Assembly (NCBI RefSeq): GCF_018847975.1
Contig: NZ_CP072597.1
Coordinates: forward strand, 1,713,001-1,777,000
Length of the DNA stretch: 64,000 bases
DNA from: Lysobacter sp. K5869
GTDB taxonomy: Bacteria > Pseudomonadota > Gammaproteobacteria > Xanthomonadales > Xanthomonadaceae
Direction of reading: 5' to 3'
Every line of letters starts with the position of its first letter. The first letter of the stretch is position 1. The translations under genes and the position numbers were made by a program. This document shows positions 24,474-32,961 of the stretch, piece by piece. The notes beneath the pieces are model-generated. The model searched no databases and was not told where the DNA came from. It was given only the letters and a program-made list of their open reading frames with translations.

Positions 24474-25349
24474 TCAACCGTTGCGGCAAGCGTCGCGCGG
24501 CAGCGCGTGCAACAGTTCGCTGGCGTCCTTGAGCAAGCCGTCGAAGTTGTTGCGGTTGTCGGCCGGGCAGAAGTCGCCCACGCGGGTGCCGTTGGAGCGG
24601 TACTCGACCTGGAACACGGCCTTGTTGCGCTTGACGAACTCCTTGTAGCCGTCGCATTCCTCGAACTCGTTGCACTCCTCGTTGAGCGCCCAGTCGGTGA
24701 ACAGCGCGGCGTACGGCGCCATCTCCGGGCCGTTCTTCAGGCCCATCGACATGCCGCGCGCGTGCGCGGCATCGACCAGCAGCTGCAGGTAATGCAGCGA
24801 GTCGTCGATGGTCAGGTCGAAGCCGGTCTTGGTCTTGCCCTGGCTGTAGGAATCGTCCAGGTCCGGCTCGACGCCGTCGCAGCCCTTGGCTTTGGCCTTG
24901 TCCAGGCGCGCGGTCATGATCGGCATCAACGCGTCGGTCTTGCGCACGTCGACCCAATACTCGCGGTCGAAGCCTTCCATCTGCTTGCCGATCAGGCCCG
25001 GCACCTTGCGGAATTCGGCCGCGTCGGCGCGATCCATGTTGTAGCTGCCCACTTCGGTGTAGCACACCACGTAGATGCCCTTGGCCTTGAGCGCGGCGAT
25101 CGTGCCGGCCGAGGTCGCGTCCAGATCGATGTCGAGCATCTTCTTCGGATTGGCCGAGCCGTCGAGCACGCTGGCATTGACGGCGCGGCCGTCGAGCTGC
25201 CAGTTCCAGGTGGTGCCTGGGGTCAGCGGCTTCCAGGTCGCGGCGGCGGCTTCGGCGCGGACGGCGGGCGCGGCGGGGGAACGCGCCTGGACGTCGGCGC
25301 CGAACGCGGCGGCGGCCAGGGCCAGGGCGGTGAAAACGAACTTGTTCAT
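24474..25349 (-). CDS. Secreted GH114-like endo-alpha-1,4-polygalactosaminidase
   Basis: This 291-residue protein has a Sec signal (about residues 1-22, ending FGADVQA). The mature part matches the GH114/TM1410-like TIM barrel: TTWNWQLDG near the start, VVCYTEVGSYNMDRAD, and KGCDGVEPDLDDSYSQ with acidic residues expected at the active site, then AHARGMSMGLKNGPEM. Members hydrolyse alpha-1,4-linked galactosamine polymers. Four Cys in the C-terminal part (EECNEFEECDGY, FCPADN, RDACRN) suggest disulfides. It is monocistronic. A GH109-like glycosidase and 2-keto-3-deoxygalactonate kinase occur within 12 kb, hinting at galactosamine use. Confidence 0.88.
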   Translation of the reverse strand: MNKFVFTALALAAAAFGADVQARSPAAPAVRAEAAAATWKPLTPGTTWNWQLDGRAVNASVLDGSANPKKMLDIDLDATSAGTIAALKAKGIYVVCYTEVGSYNMDRADAAEFRKVPGLIGKQMEGFDREYWVDVRKTDALMPIMTARLDKAKAKGCDGVEPDLDDSYSQGKTKTGFDLTIDDSLHYLQLLVDAAHARGMSMGLKNGPEMAPYAALFTDWALNEECNEFEECDGYKEFVKRNKAVFQVEYRSNGTRVGDFCPADNRNNFDGLLKDASELLHALPRDACRNG

Positions 25350-25916
25350 TGCGTCTCCAGTAGAGCTTGAGGGACAGGCGGATGACGAAGGCGCCGTGTC
25401 GCCGCGCCCGCTCCCGCACCGTCGCGCCGCGCGCCAGCGGCGTTCCGGTCGCGGCCGCGCCGGACGCGCGCGGCGCCGGCGGGCTGCTGGGAGAAGGGCA
25501 CGGCGCCGACGGCGCCGGTTGCGCGCGCGGCGGCTCCTGCCGGCGTCCTGCGTCCGCGCGCGATGCTGGTGCGAAAGTCGGTAGCGCTTGCGCGGCCGGC
25601 ATGCGCGCGCGGCGCCGGATGCGCCGCGCGGCCGCGTGCGGGCCGCCCGCGGCGCGGGACGCCGACAGCGGCCCGGCCGAGGGGCGCCAGCATCGCGGCG
25701 CGGCTCGCGCAGAAACCGGCAAAAGTTCTCAACTTGACCGTTGCTTACAAATGCGGTGCGCGCGTTGCCGCGAGCGTGAACGGGCGCCGCCGCCGTTCGC
25801 GTTCGGAATCGGCGTCGCAGTTCCGCGTTCGTGCCGCCGCCCGCGGTCGCGGCGCCGGCCGGCGAGCCGTATACGGTGGGCTATCCTCCACCTGCTTACG
25901 ACATACAGCTGAGGAA
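25350..25916. other. Intergenic region, no supported gene
   Basis: About 570 bp lie between the divergent GH114 and diguanylate-cyclase genes. Open frames here are Ala/Arg-rich and lack protein-like patterns. A stretch near 25730-25755 (AACTTGACCGTTGCTTACAAA) is AT-richer than its surroundings and may hold promoter elements, but a correctly spaced -35/-10 pair was not found. Confidence 0.4.
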
Positions 25917-27593
25917 ATGGATCGGTCCTGGCGCCTACTCTGGCAGACCCTGCTGGCCCTGCTGGGTTTGAGCGCGGCGGCGCTGGCGTGCGCGCAGCCG
26001 TTCGCGGTCGCGCGGCTGGGGCCGGGCGCCGAACCGAGTCTGGCCCAGGTGCTGTCGGGCCGGCTGGACGCGCGCTTCGCGCCGCAGCAGGGCGAACGCA
26101 TCGTCTATCCCGACCGCAAACCGCAGTGGCTGCGTCTGGTCGCCACCGCCGACGTCGGCGAGGACCAACTGCCGCAACTGGTGATCGATCAGCCCTACCG
26201 CAAGTTCTTCCAGGTCTGGCGCCACCGCGACGTCGATCAGGTGCGGCGCGCGCTGCACGGCCGCGGCAGCGAGTTCCAGCATTCCTCGCGCTTGGTGGTT
26301 TATCCGCTGGAAGGCGGGCTGCGCAAGGGCGAGGTGATCTATCTGCGCACCTGGGCGACCGAGTTCACGCCTTCGACCGTGCGCATCGAGCCCTTGGCCG
26401 TGGTCCACCGCCAGGACATGAGCCACGTCGCCCTGCGCAGCGTGGTGCTGACCGCGTTGGGCGCCACCGCGATCCTCGCGTTCGGTTTCTGGGTCGGCCT
26501 GCGCGAGCGCGGCTACGCCTACCTGAGCCTGACCTTGCTGGTGCAGACGGTGAATCTGGCGGTGGAAGGCGGCGAAATCCGCATGCTGCCGCTGTTCCAC
26601 GAAGTGCTGCCCAACCGCCGCACCAACGTCGTGCTCAACACCGCGGCGGTGATCGCCAGCGTGCGCTTTCTGATGTTCTACCTGGATCTGCGCGCGACCC
26701 AGCCCGGCGTGGCGCGTGTGCTCAACTACTGCAGTTGGCTGCTCGGCGGCTTGCTGGCCGTGTCGGTGATCCAGACCTGGAGCCTGAGCGCCAGCTTCGG
26801 CAATCTGGTCCTGCTGGTGCTGATCTTCGCGGTGGTCTACGCCTGCGCGGCGGCGATCGCCAAGCGCCAGAGCGAGGCCTACTTCCTGCTCGGCGCCTGG
26901 GCGCCGCTGCTGGCGGTGCTGGTGGTGCTGGTCGGCGCGTTCCAGCATTGGTGGCCGAAGTTCGCCTGGCTGGAATACGCCTACCCCATCGGCCTGGTGT
27001 TCGGCGGCCTGGGCCTGCTGCTCGGATTGGCGGCGAAGCTGCAGAAGCTGCGCCAGGACCACGACATCGCCAAGCACCGCGCCACCTACGACCGCCTCAC
27101 CAGCGTGATGAACCGGCAGGCGATCGAACAAGCGCTGCGCGGCGCGATCCTGGAAGCGCACCGCGACCGCCGCCCGCTGACCGTGGTGTTCTTCGACATC
27201 GACCACTTCAAGCGCATCAACGACGAACACGGCCACAGCGCCGGCGACGAAGCCCTGCGCACCGTGGCCGAGCGCACCCGCCAACGCCTGCGCGCGACCG
27301 ACCTGTGCGGCCGCTACGGCGGCGACGAAATCCTGGTCGGCCTGCCCGGCACCCGCCTGGAACAAGGACTGGTGGTGGCCGAACACCTGCGCCGCGCGGT
27401 CGGCGCCAACCCGCCCAGCGCCCACGGCCGCGCGCTCAACCTGAGCCTGAGCATGGGCGTGGCGGAACTGCGTCCGGGCGAGAACTTCGAGCAATTGCTG
27501 GAGCGCGCCGACGCGGCTTTGTATGCGAGCAAGGCGGGCGGGCGGGATCGGGTGACGGTGCAGCGGGCTACGGCGGGGGAAGTGGCGATCTGA
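25917..27593 (+). CDS. Membrane-bound diguanylate cyclase (7TM sensor + GGDEF)
   Basis: This 558-residue protein has a signal sequence and an N-terminal periplasmic domain (to ~residue 165) resembling a 7TMR-DISM sensor. Seven membrane helices follow (~170-375), then a C-terminal GGDEF domain (~395-550). The active-site loop reads RYGGDEILVGL, so the fifth residue is Ile rather than Phe; the metal-binding FFDIDHFKRINDEHGH is intact. It should make c-di-GMP. No RxxD inhibitory site was clearly seen before the GGDEI motif. The start at 25917 is set by GAGGAA and the hydrophobic leader; upstream frame is Arg-rich. It stands alone. Confidence 0.92.
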   Translation: MDRSWRLLWQTLLALLGLSAAALACAQPFAVARLGPGAEPSLAQVLSGRLDARFAPQQGERIVYPDRKPQWLRLVATADVGEDQLPQLVIDQPYRKFFQVWRHRDVDQVRRALHGRGSEFQHSSRLVVYPLEGGLRKGEVIYLRTWATEFTPSTVRIEPLAVVHRQDMSHVALRSVVLTALGATAILAFGFWVGLRERGYAYLSLTLLVQTVNLAVEGGEIRMLPLFHEVLPNRRTNVVLNTAAVIASVRFLMFYLDLRATQPGVARVLNYCSWLLGGLLAVSVIQTWSLSASFGNLVLLVLIFAVVYACAAAIAKRQSEAYFLLGAWAPLLAVLVVLVGAFQHWWPKFAWLEYAYPIGLVFGGLGLLLGLAAKLQKLRQDHDIAKHRATYDRLTSVMNRQAIEQALRGAILEAHRDRRPLTVVFFDIDHFKRINDEHGHSAGDEALRTVAERTRQRLRATDLCGRYGGDEILVGLPGTRLEQGLVVAEHLRRAVGANPPSAHGRALNLSLSMGVAELRPGENFEQLLERADAALYASKAGGRDRVTVQRATAGEVAI

Positions 27594-27707
27594 TCGTGAA
27601 ACGCCTGAGTGCGAATCGACGTGCTTGGCGCTCGGATCGCGGTTGAGCGTGTCCGACGCGCCGAGCGGAGGATGCGCCGAGGAAAAGAATCGCCCCGCTT
27701 CCGGCGC

Positions 27708-29192
27708 TCAAGCGTGAGCGAGTATTCGCCGGATCGCCGCCACGCCCTGTCGAACGCGGTTGTTCTCCGCGAAGCCGAACACCAGCCCGCCTCGTGCGGT
27801 ACGGCCGTACTTGGATAGCGGATGGACCACCACTCCCTTCTCGCCGCACGCGGCGGCGACGGTACGGTCGCACAATCCGGACGCGGCGTCGGCGAATCGG
27901 GCCGCGACATGCATCCCTGCTCGCGCCGGGCCGAAATGCAGCCACGGCGCCAGCGCATGCACTTCTTCCAAGAACGCCGATCGTCGACGGTCGTAGGCCG
28001 CGCGCGTCTTGCGCAAGTGCTGGCCCAGGTGGCCCTCGTCGATAAAGGCCGCCAGCACTCCTTGCATCAACAATGCGGTGTGTCCGTCGGCGATGTGCTT
28101 GGCGTCCACGAACGCGTCGATGAGCGGTTCGGGCACGATCGCATACGCGATCCGCAACCCGGGAAACAAAATCTTATTGAAGCTGCCGATGTAGATCGCC
28201 CGGCCGCGTTCGTCCATTCCTTGCAGCGAAGCGATCGGTCGGCCTTCGTAGCGATAGTCGCCGTCGTAATCGTCCTCGAGCACGTACGCATCGCGCTCGT
28301 GCGCCCAATCGAGCAATGCGCGGCGTCGCGGCAGCGAGAGTTCGACGCCCAACGGGTATTGATGCGACGGGGTTACGTAGGCCAAACGCGCATCCGGCGC
28401 GGCCGCTAACCCAGCCGCGACATCCAGCCCGTCGTCGTCCACTGGAACATCCACGACCTCCAAGCCTGCGCTGCGCAGGCCATGCCGAACGGGCGGGTAA
28501 CCGGGCAACTCGCACCACGCGCGATCGCCCGGATCCGCCAACGCCTTCGCAGCCAATTCGACCGCTTGCTGCGTGCTGGTCACCACAATGACTTGCTCCG
28601 GCGAACAACGCACCGCGCGCATCGCCGATGCATGCGCGGCGATGGCGCGGCGCAGCGCGGGCAAGCCGTTGCTCGCGCCGTAATGCCAGTAGTCGTCGCC
28701 GGGCCGCGACGCTTCGCGTTGCAGCAAGCGGTTCCAGACGTCGCGGGGAAACAGATCGGTCGGCGGCAGCGACGGGGTGAAGGGAACGGACGAGGCCGGT
28801 TCGTAATGGCCGGGATAAGCGCGCAACGCTTCGGCGCGGCGCGAGATGCGGCGCGGGGCGGTGTCGGGAACGAGGATGCGGCTGCGTTCGGGCTGCAGCG
28901 GTGGTGAATCGCGTTCGGGCAACTGCGCGGCGACGAAGCTGCCGGCGCCGCGGCGGCGGACGATGTAGCCGTCGGCGACGAGTTGGTCCAGCGCCCAGTC
29001 GACGGTATTGCGGGCGACGCCGAGGTCGCGGGCGAGAGTGCGGCCGGAGGGCAGGCGGGCGTTGGGGGCCAGCGCGCCGCTGAGGATGGCGGCTCGGATG
29101 CGCTCGCTGATGCGCGCGTAGGCGGGCTGGCCGGCGTCGCGGTCCAGGCCGGTGACGTCGACGCTGAATACGGAGCCGGCATGTTTGGCCAT
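27708..29192 (-). CDS. MocR/PdxR-type GntR-aminotransferase regulator
   Basis: This 494-residue protein has a GntR winged helix at residues ~20-90 (ISERIRAAILSGALAPNARL, LARDLGVARNTVDWALDQL) and a class I/II aminotransferase-like domain. The PLP Lys lies in YIGSFNKILFPGLRIAY and the Asp/Tyr block in VLEDDYDGDYRYEGRP. Several PdxR-like proteins control pyridoxal-phosphate synthesis or transport, but no such target is adjacent. It lies 97 bp downstream of a DUF1579-like gene in the same orientation, so it may be read from that promoter. Confidence 0.93.
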   Translation of the reverse strand: MAKHAGSVFSVDVTGLDRDAGQPAYARISERIRAAILSGALAPNARLPSGRTLARDLGVARNTVDWALDQLVADGYIVRRRGAGSFVAAQLPERDSPPLQPERSRILVPDTAPRRISRRAEALRAYPGHYEPASSVPFTPSLPPTDLFPRDVWNRLLQREASRPGDDYWHYGASNGLPALRRAIAAHASAMRAVRCSPEQVIVVTSTQQAVELAAKALADPGDRAWCELPGYPPVRHGLRSAGLEVVDVPVDDDGLDVAAGLAAAPDARLAYVTPSHQYPLGVELSLPRRRALLDWAHERDAYVLEDDYDGDYRYEGRPIASLQGMDERGRAIYIGSFNKILFPGLRIAYAIVPEPLIDAFVDAKHIADGHTALLMQGVLAAFIDEGHLGQHLRKTRAAYDRRRSAFLEEVHALAPWLHFGPARAGMHVAARFADAASGLCDRTVAAACGEKGVVVHPLSKYGRTARGGLVFGFAENNRVRQGVAAIRRILAHA

Positions 29193-29289
29193 GCCGGTAG
29201 GGTAGCCCGTTCGCGCGCGGGGCGGGCATGAGGTATGTCACGCGGTGAGCGTCGCGCCCTGGCGGCGCGCGTGGCGCTGTTTCACGCCC

Positions 29290-29895
29290 TCACGCCTTGA
29301 CCCGCGTGTGCTCCATCTTCCAATTCGTCTCCCACGCCTTTCCATCCAGCGAAAACGCCTGCTCCCAGCGCGCGTGATCGGCATCGATGCGCGTCCAGCG
29401 AAAGCGCACCTTCACCGGCCGGCCTTCGTCGGTGTCGTCGCCGTAGAACTCGCCATGGTCGCCGTCGAAACCGCCGGCGACAGGCGGGAACAACTCCCCG
29501 GTGCTGCTATTGATCCAATACAGATACCAGCGCCGTTCCTTGAGGTTGAACACGCGCACCGTCATGCCCTGCCAGCCCTTGGTCGGAAACACGCCTTCGT
29601 CGATGTTGACGATGCCGCCCATGCGGCTTTCGCAGCGTAGCGAGGCGGGGAATTCGTCCCAATCCTTGCTGCCGACCCAGCGTTGCTTGAGGCGCAGGTT
29701 GCGGAAGGTCCAGTCGCCGACGAAGAAATCGAAGTCGTGGACGCTGCCGGTGGGCAGGACGATATCGGTGCCGGGCAGCGTCTTGTCGGCGACGGCCGCG
29801 CCGGCGGAGGCCAGCGGCGCGAGGCTGAGCGCGGCGGTGCCGGCGAGCGCATCGACGAGTAGGCGGCGGCGCGACGGAGAAGCGGGCTTGGGCAT
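29290..29895 (-). CDS. Exported DUF1579-like protein (Tat signal)
   Basis: This is a 201-residue protein. Residues 1-37 form a twin-arginine-type signal (SRRRLLVDALAGTAALSLAP, ending ASAGAAVA). The mature part is a beta-rich domain with VHDFDFFVGDWTFRNLRLKQ and later VFNLKERRWYLYWINSS, which resembles DUF1579-type proteins. The enzymatic or binding role is unknown. ATG 29895 is preferred over the in-frame start at 29958. It is upstream of the MocR gene on the same strand. Confidence 0.82.
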   Translation of the reverse strand: MPKPASPSRRRLLVDALAGTAALSLAPLASAGAAVADKTLPGTDIVLPTGSVHDFDFFVGDWTFRNLRLKQRWVGSKDWDEFPASLRCESRMGGIVNIDEGVFPTKGWQGMTVRVFNLKERRWYLYWINSSTGELFPPVAGGFDGDHGEFYGDDTDEGRPVKVRFRWTRIDADHARWEQAFSLDGKAWETNWKMEHTRVKA

Positions 29896-30165
29896 GCGGG
29901 CGGCTCGCGGGAACGGGCTTCCACGGTGCGCGCGGCGCGGGCGCGGCGACAGGGCCATTTATTGCGCTGGGCCAAGGCCGTTACCGGGATCGGTTGCCGG
30001 CGCCGGCGTGGAGCGGTGGCCCGGAACCCTCGTCCGGTTCCGACGCAACGGAGCTGCCGACTGAATCGAACGCGCCCGCGGCGCGATGCCGGGTGCGTTC
30101 GAGTCGTGGCGCCGCAACATGAGGGCTGTGGAATCGATCATGGCGCTTGTGAGGTTTCGTAGATC

Positions 30166-30186
30166 GTTAAAAGCGCTGCTTTTAAC
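30166..30186. promoter_or_regulatory. AT-rich inverted repeat
   Basis: GTTAAAAGC and GCTTTTAAC flank a 3-bp loop (GCT), and AAAAAAA follows on the plus strand. The sequence is unusually AT-rich for the window. It overlaps the stop of the 44-codon ORF. It could be an operator or a weak terminator. Confidence 0.4.
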
Positions 30187-30316
30187 AAAAAAATAACATT
30201 TCCTTGCAAGCGAGAAGCGGCTTGGGACTCGCTTTATCTGCGATTGCCCGTCGAGCCTCATTCGCCAACGCATCGGCGGCTCGTTCATCGTTGATCGAGG
30301 AGACTCCCAGTCGCAT
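30182..30316 (-). CDS. Small protein of 44 residues, phage-like context
   Basis: This 44-codon ORF (MRLGVSSINDERAADALANE…, ending LLACKEMLFFC) starts 11 bp after the stop of the zinc-finger gene. It is preceded by a good purine-rich ribosome-binding site (AAAGGGAGAGG). The sequence is helical and charged with a hydrophobic C-terminus. Its spacing and ribosome-binding site suggest a real two-gene unit. The family is unknown. Confidence 0.5.
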   Translation of the reverse strand: MRLGVSSINDERAADALANEARRAIADKASPKPLLACKEMLFFC

Positions 30317-30326
30317 CCTCTCCCTT

Positions 30327-30566
30327 TCATCGCACGGAACGATACTTCGCCAGCGCCATCTGCCGGTGATGCGCCTCGGCGCAGGCAGGGCCGCAATAAA
30401 GGCGCGCCGGCTCGGCTTCGGCGAACGGCTCCAGGCACTCTCGATTGAGGCAATGGCCGCGCGCCGCCGGCCGGGCCTGGGTTTCGGCGCGACGTAGTTG
30501 CGCTTGCAGCGATTGCGCCAAATTGATGGCCTCGAAGTGCTGGGCTTGATCGATGAGATCGGTCAT
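30327..30566 (-). CDS. Small zinc-finger protein, DksA/TraR-like (phage type)
   Basis: This 79-residue protein has an N-terminal amphipathic helix (TDLIDQAQHFEAINLAQSLQ) and a C-terminal C4-type zinc finger (CLNREC … YCGPAC). It resembles short TraR/DksA-like proteins found in phages and mobile elements, which can bind the RNA polymerase secondary channel. The finger ends with AEAHHRQMALAKYRSVR. No integrase or other phage gene is visible nearby, so it may be a remnant. It is followed by the 44-codon ORF. Confidence 0.7.
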   Translation of the reverse strand: MTDLIDQAQHFEAINLAQSLQAQLRRAETQARPAARGHCLNRECLEPFAEAEPARLYCGPACAEAHHRQMALAKYRSVR

Positions 30567-30797
30567 GAGGACGTTTCCGATGTGCCGCGCGCGAATGCGC
30601 GGTCGTTGGACGGCGCGATGCGCGCCGGCCGGAGCGAACACAGGATTCCATCCCCGCGTCGCAGAGGACGAAACTGATCGCCAGCACAACGCGCCGCGTT
30701 CGCATCGGCGTAATCCGGGACGCCGTCGCAGGCGGTGCACCGGCGCTCGGCTAGATTGACCGCATCGCTCCACGCCATCAGCCGATGGGAGGCCGCC

Positions 30798-31088
30798 ATG
30801 AGCACCCACACCGTTTCCGCCGCGCAGGCCGATCGCGCGATCCAAGCCCTGCACAACGCGACCTGGTTCGCGTTGTGCGAAGGCGATCGCTACACCGCGA
30901 TGGGCCGCAAGGCGGTGGCCAATTCGTTCTACAACCTGCTGCCGATGTTGGCGGAAATCCGCAAGGCCATCGTCGAAGCGCCGGCGGCGCAGGACGATGC
31001 CGCGCCGCAGGCCGCGGTGCGGCTGCATTTGGTGGCGGCGGCCGATGCCGAAGCGCCGGCCGACGACGCGGCGCCCGATCAGGAGTGA
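30798..31088 (+). CDS. Small hypothetical protein (DUF3077-like layout)
   Basis: This 96-residue protein has a helical N-terminal part (SAAQADRAIQALHNATWFAL, then YTAMGRKAVANSFYNLLPML) and an Ala/Asp-rich tail. GGGAGG precedes the ATG. Small proteins of this layout are often found with phage-like genes, and this one lies 230 bp from the divergent zinc-finger gene. I cannot assign a firm family or role. Confidence 0.65.
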   Translation: MSTHTVSAAQADRAIQALHNATWFALCEGDRYTAMGRKAVANSFYNLLPMLAEIRKAIVEAPAAQDDAAPQAAVRLHLVAAADAEAPADDAAPDQE

Positions 31089-31232
31089 TCCGCGGCGCCG
31101 GCCGCCGCGGCCGTTCGGCGTCGAGGCCGCGCCGCCGCGGGCGACCGTGACGGATGGCCCCATGACCTATGACCCCGGCCGCGCCGCGATGGGCGCGCTA
31201 GGCTGCGTCGCCTACGAACACGGAGCGTTTCG

Positions 31233-31757
31233 ATGTCAGCACCAGCAACCCGGACGGCCTGGGCCGTGGCCGTCGCGATCGCGGCGATCTCGTCGGCGGG
31301 CGTAGCCAAGGAGCCCTCGGCCGCCGCGCCGCAAGCCCTGCCCGAAGGTCAGGCGCTGACCGACCGGGTCGCCGGCTTGGATACGCAGCTGTTCGATTCG
31401 TTCAACCGCTGCGCCGATCCCGAGCAATTCGCCCGTCACGCGGCCTTGTTCGACGAGAACGTCGAGTTCTACCACGACGTCGGCGGCGTCACCTGGACCC
31501 GCGAAAAAATGCTGGAGAACACGCGCCGCAACGTCTGCGGCAAGATCCGCCGCGAGCTGGTGCAGGGCAGTTTGCGCGTCTACCCGCTGCCCGGGTTCGG
31601 CGCGATGGAGATCGGCGAACACCGATTCTGCGCGCCCGACGGCGGCGCGTGCCAAGGGCGCGGCGAGTTCGTCATGCTGTGGCGGTACGAGGGCGATCAG
31701 TGGCGGGTCACGCGCGTGCTCAGTTACGCGCATCGTGCTGAGGCGAAGAACGAGTGA
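31233..31757 (+). CDS. Exported DUF4440/SnoaL-like protein
   Basis: This 174-residue protein has a Sec signal (residues 1-25, ending SSAGVAKEP). Its core is an NTF2-like fold: LDTQLFDSFNRCADPEQFAR, LFDENVEFYHDVGGVTWTRE and GRGEFVMLWRYEGDQWRVTR. Members are small-ligand-binding proteins or rare enzymes; the function here is unknown. It appears monocistronic. Confidence 0.85.
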   Translation: MSAPATRTAWAVAVAIAAISSAGVAKEPSAAAPQALPEGQALTDRVAGLDTQLFDSFNRCADPEQFARHAALFDENVEFYHDVGGVTWTREKMLENTRRNVCGKIRRELVQGSLRVYPLPGFGAMEIGEHRFCAPDGGACQGRGEFVMLWRYEGDQWRVTRVLSYAHRAEAKNE

Positions 31758-31922
31758 AGAGAAGACAGGAACGGGAGATGCGTTTCTAGTCGTTACTCTT
31801 CACTCGTTACTCTCGCGCCAGAACGGCGAGGCGCGATCATTGTTTTTTCCGGGCGACGGTCGAAAGCCGAAGAGTCCGCGCGAGCCGGCCGGCCTCGCGT
31901 TCGGGTTCGTGCGGCGTTGCGC

Positions 31923-32936
31923 TCACGCGTAGCCCGCCGTCTGCGCGATCCGCCACAAGCCGCGGCAGAACGCGGTATCGCCCTCGATGATGTAATGCGG
32001 CACGCCGTAGCGGCGCAGCGCGCAGGCGTAGGTCGCGGCCAAGTGCGCGTCGCCGACGATGGCGACCTCGCCGCCGGCCTGCTCGCCGGCGTTCGCGCCC
32101 AGGCATTCGTAACCGATCAGCAAGCCCGACAGGAACGCCGGCAATTCCGCGGGCGGCGCGGCGTCGCGCACGTTGCGCGCGCGCACGCCGAACAACTGGT
32201 GCAGCCAGTCCGGGCGTTCGCGCGCGGTGTCCAGGCCGAGCTCGAAGCCGCGCTGCGACCACGACCGCGCCGGCAAGCCGCGGCCGAGCAAGCTGCGTTC
32301 GAGCAGCAACTCATACAGTTCGCCGGTGGGATAGGTGGAAAACCCGGTCAGCGCGCCGCCGTCCAGCGCGATCCACTTGCTGTGCGCGCCGGGCGCGACC
32401 AAGCGCGCGGTTCCCGGCGGCACGCCCAACGCCTGGGTTTCCTCGCCGCGCATCACATCGATGTAGCCGTCGCTGGGCGCGCTGACGCCGGGCACGATTG
32501 CGGCGCGGCGGCCGCGGAACGGCAAGGGCTGCAGCATCGACGCCAGCGTGCGCGCATCGGCCGGCAGCCGCGCGTACGGCGTTTCCTGCCAGCCCGCGCG
32601 CGCGCCGGCCATGCCGGTCAGCAGAATCGGCGCGCGGCCGTCGTCGAGATCGACGCCGAGCAGCTCGTCCAAGGCGTCGGCGAATTCGCGCGGCGAGGCC
32701 AGCGTGGTCAGGCCGCGCGCGCTGTCGCGGGTGGCGAGCACGCCGCCGCGCGCGTCGAAGGCGTGCACGCGCACCTGGGCCGGCCCCCATTCCACGCCGA
32801 TCAAGGCAACGGCCGGGGCGAGGGCGCGGCGGCCCCTTGCGCTGCCCGCGCCGACGCCCGCATCGCCGAACTCGGATTCGATCGCCGACGGCTCGCCGAA
32901 CGCGCCGCGGAGCGCCGGAATGAAATGGTCGGACAC
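31923..32936 (-). CDS. dgoK: 2-dehydro-3-deoxygalactonokinase
   Basis: This 337-residue protein matches the DgoK family, which phosphorylates 2-keto-3-deoxygalactonate in the De Ley-Doudoroff galactonate route. Conserved parts are LIGVEWGPAQVRVHAFDARG near residue 45, the region GMAGARAGWQETPY, VMRGEETQALG, and LVAPGAHSKWIALDGG. The start is GTG 32936 with AGGAG 9 bp upstream. The first ~40 residues are an extra Ala/Gly-rich extension. It lies 25 bp downstream of a PLP deaminase gene, so both are co-transcribed. The aldolase DgoA is not in the window. Confidence 0.92.
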   Translation of the reverse strand: MSDHFIPALRGAFGEPSAIESEFGDAGVGAGSARGRRALAPAVALIGVEWGPAQVRVHAFDARGGVLATRDSARGLTTLASPREFADALDELLGVDLDDGRAPILLTGMAGARAGWQETPYARLPADARTLASMLQPLPFRGRRAAIVPGVSAPSDGYIDVMRGEETQALGVPPGTARLVAPGAHSKWIALDGGALTGFSTYPTGELYELLLERSLLGRGLPARSWSQRGFELGLDTARERPDWLHQLFGVRARNVRDAAPPAELPAFLSGLLIGYECLGANAGEQAGGEVAIVGDAHLAATYACALRRYGVPHYIIEGDTAFCRGLWRIAQTAGYA

Positions 32937-32961
32937 GGTGCGCGCTCCTGGAGGGACTGCG

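Noticed and set aside
25367..25912. 181-codon ORF between the GH114 and diguanylate cyclase genes
   Set aside because: The translation is Ala/Arg-rich without hydrophobic or domain pattern and has no ribosome-binding site.
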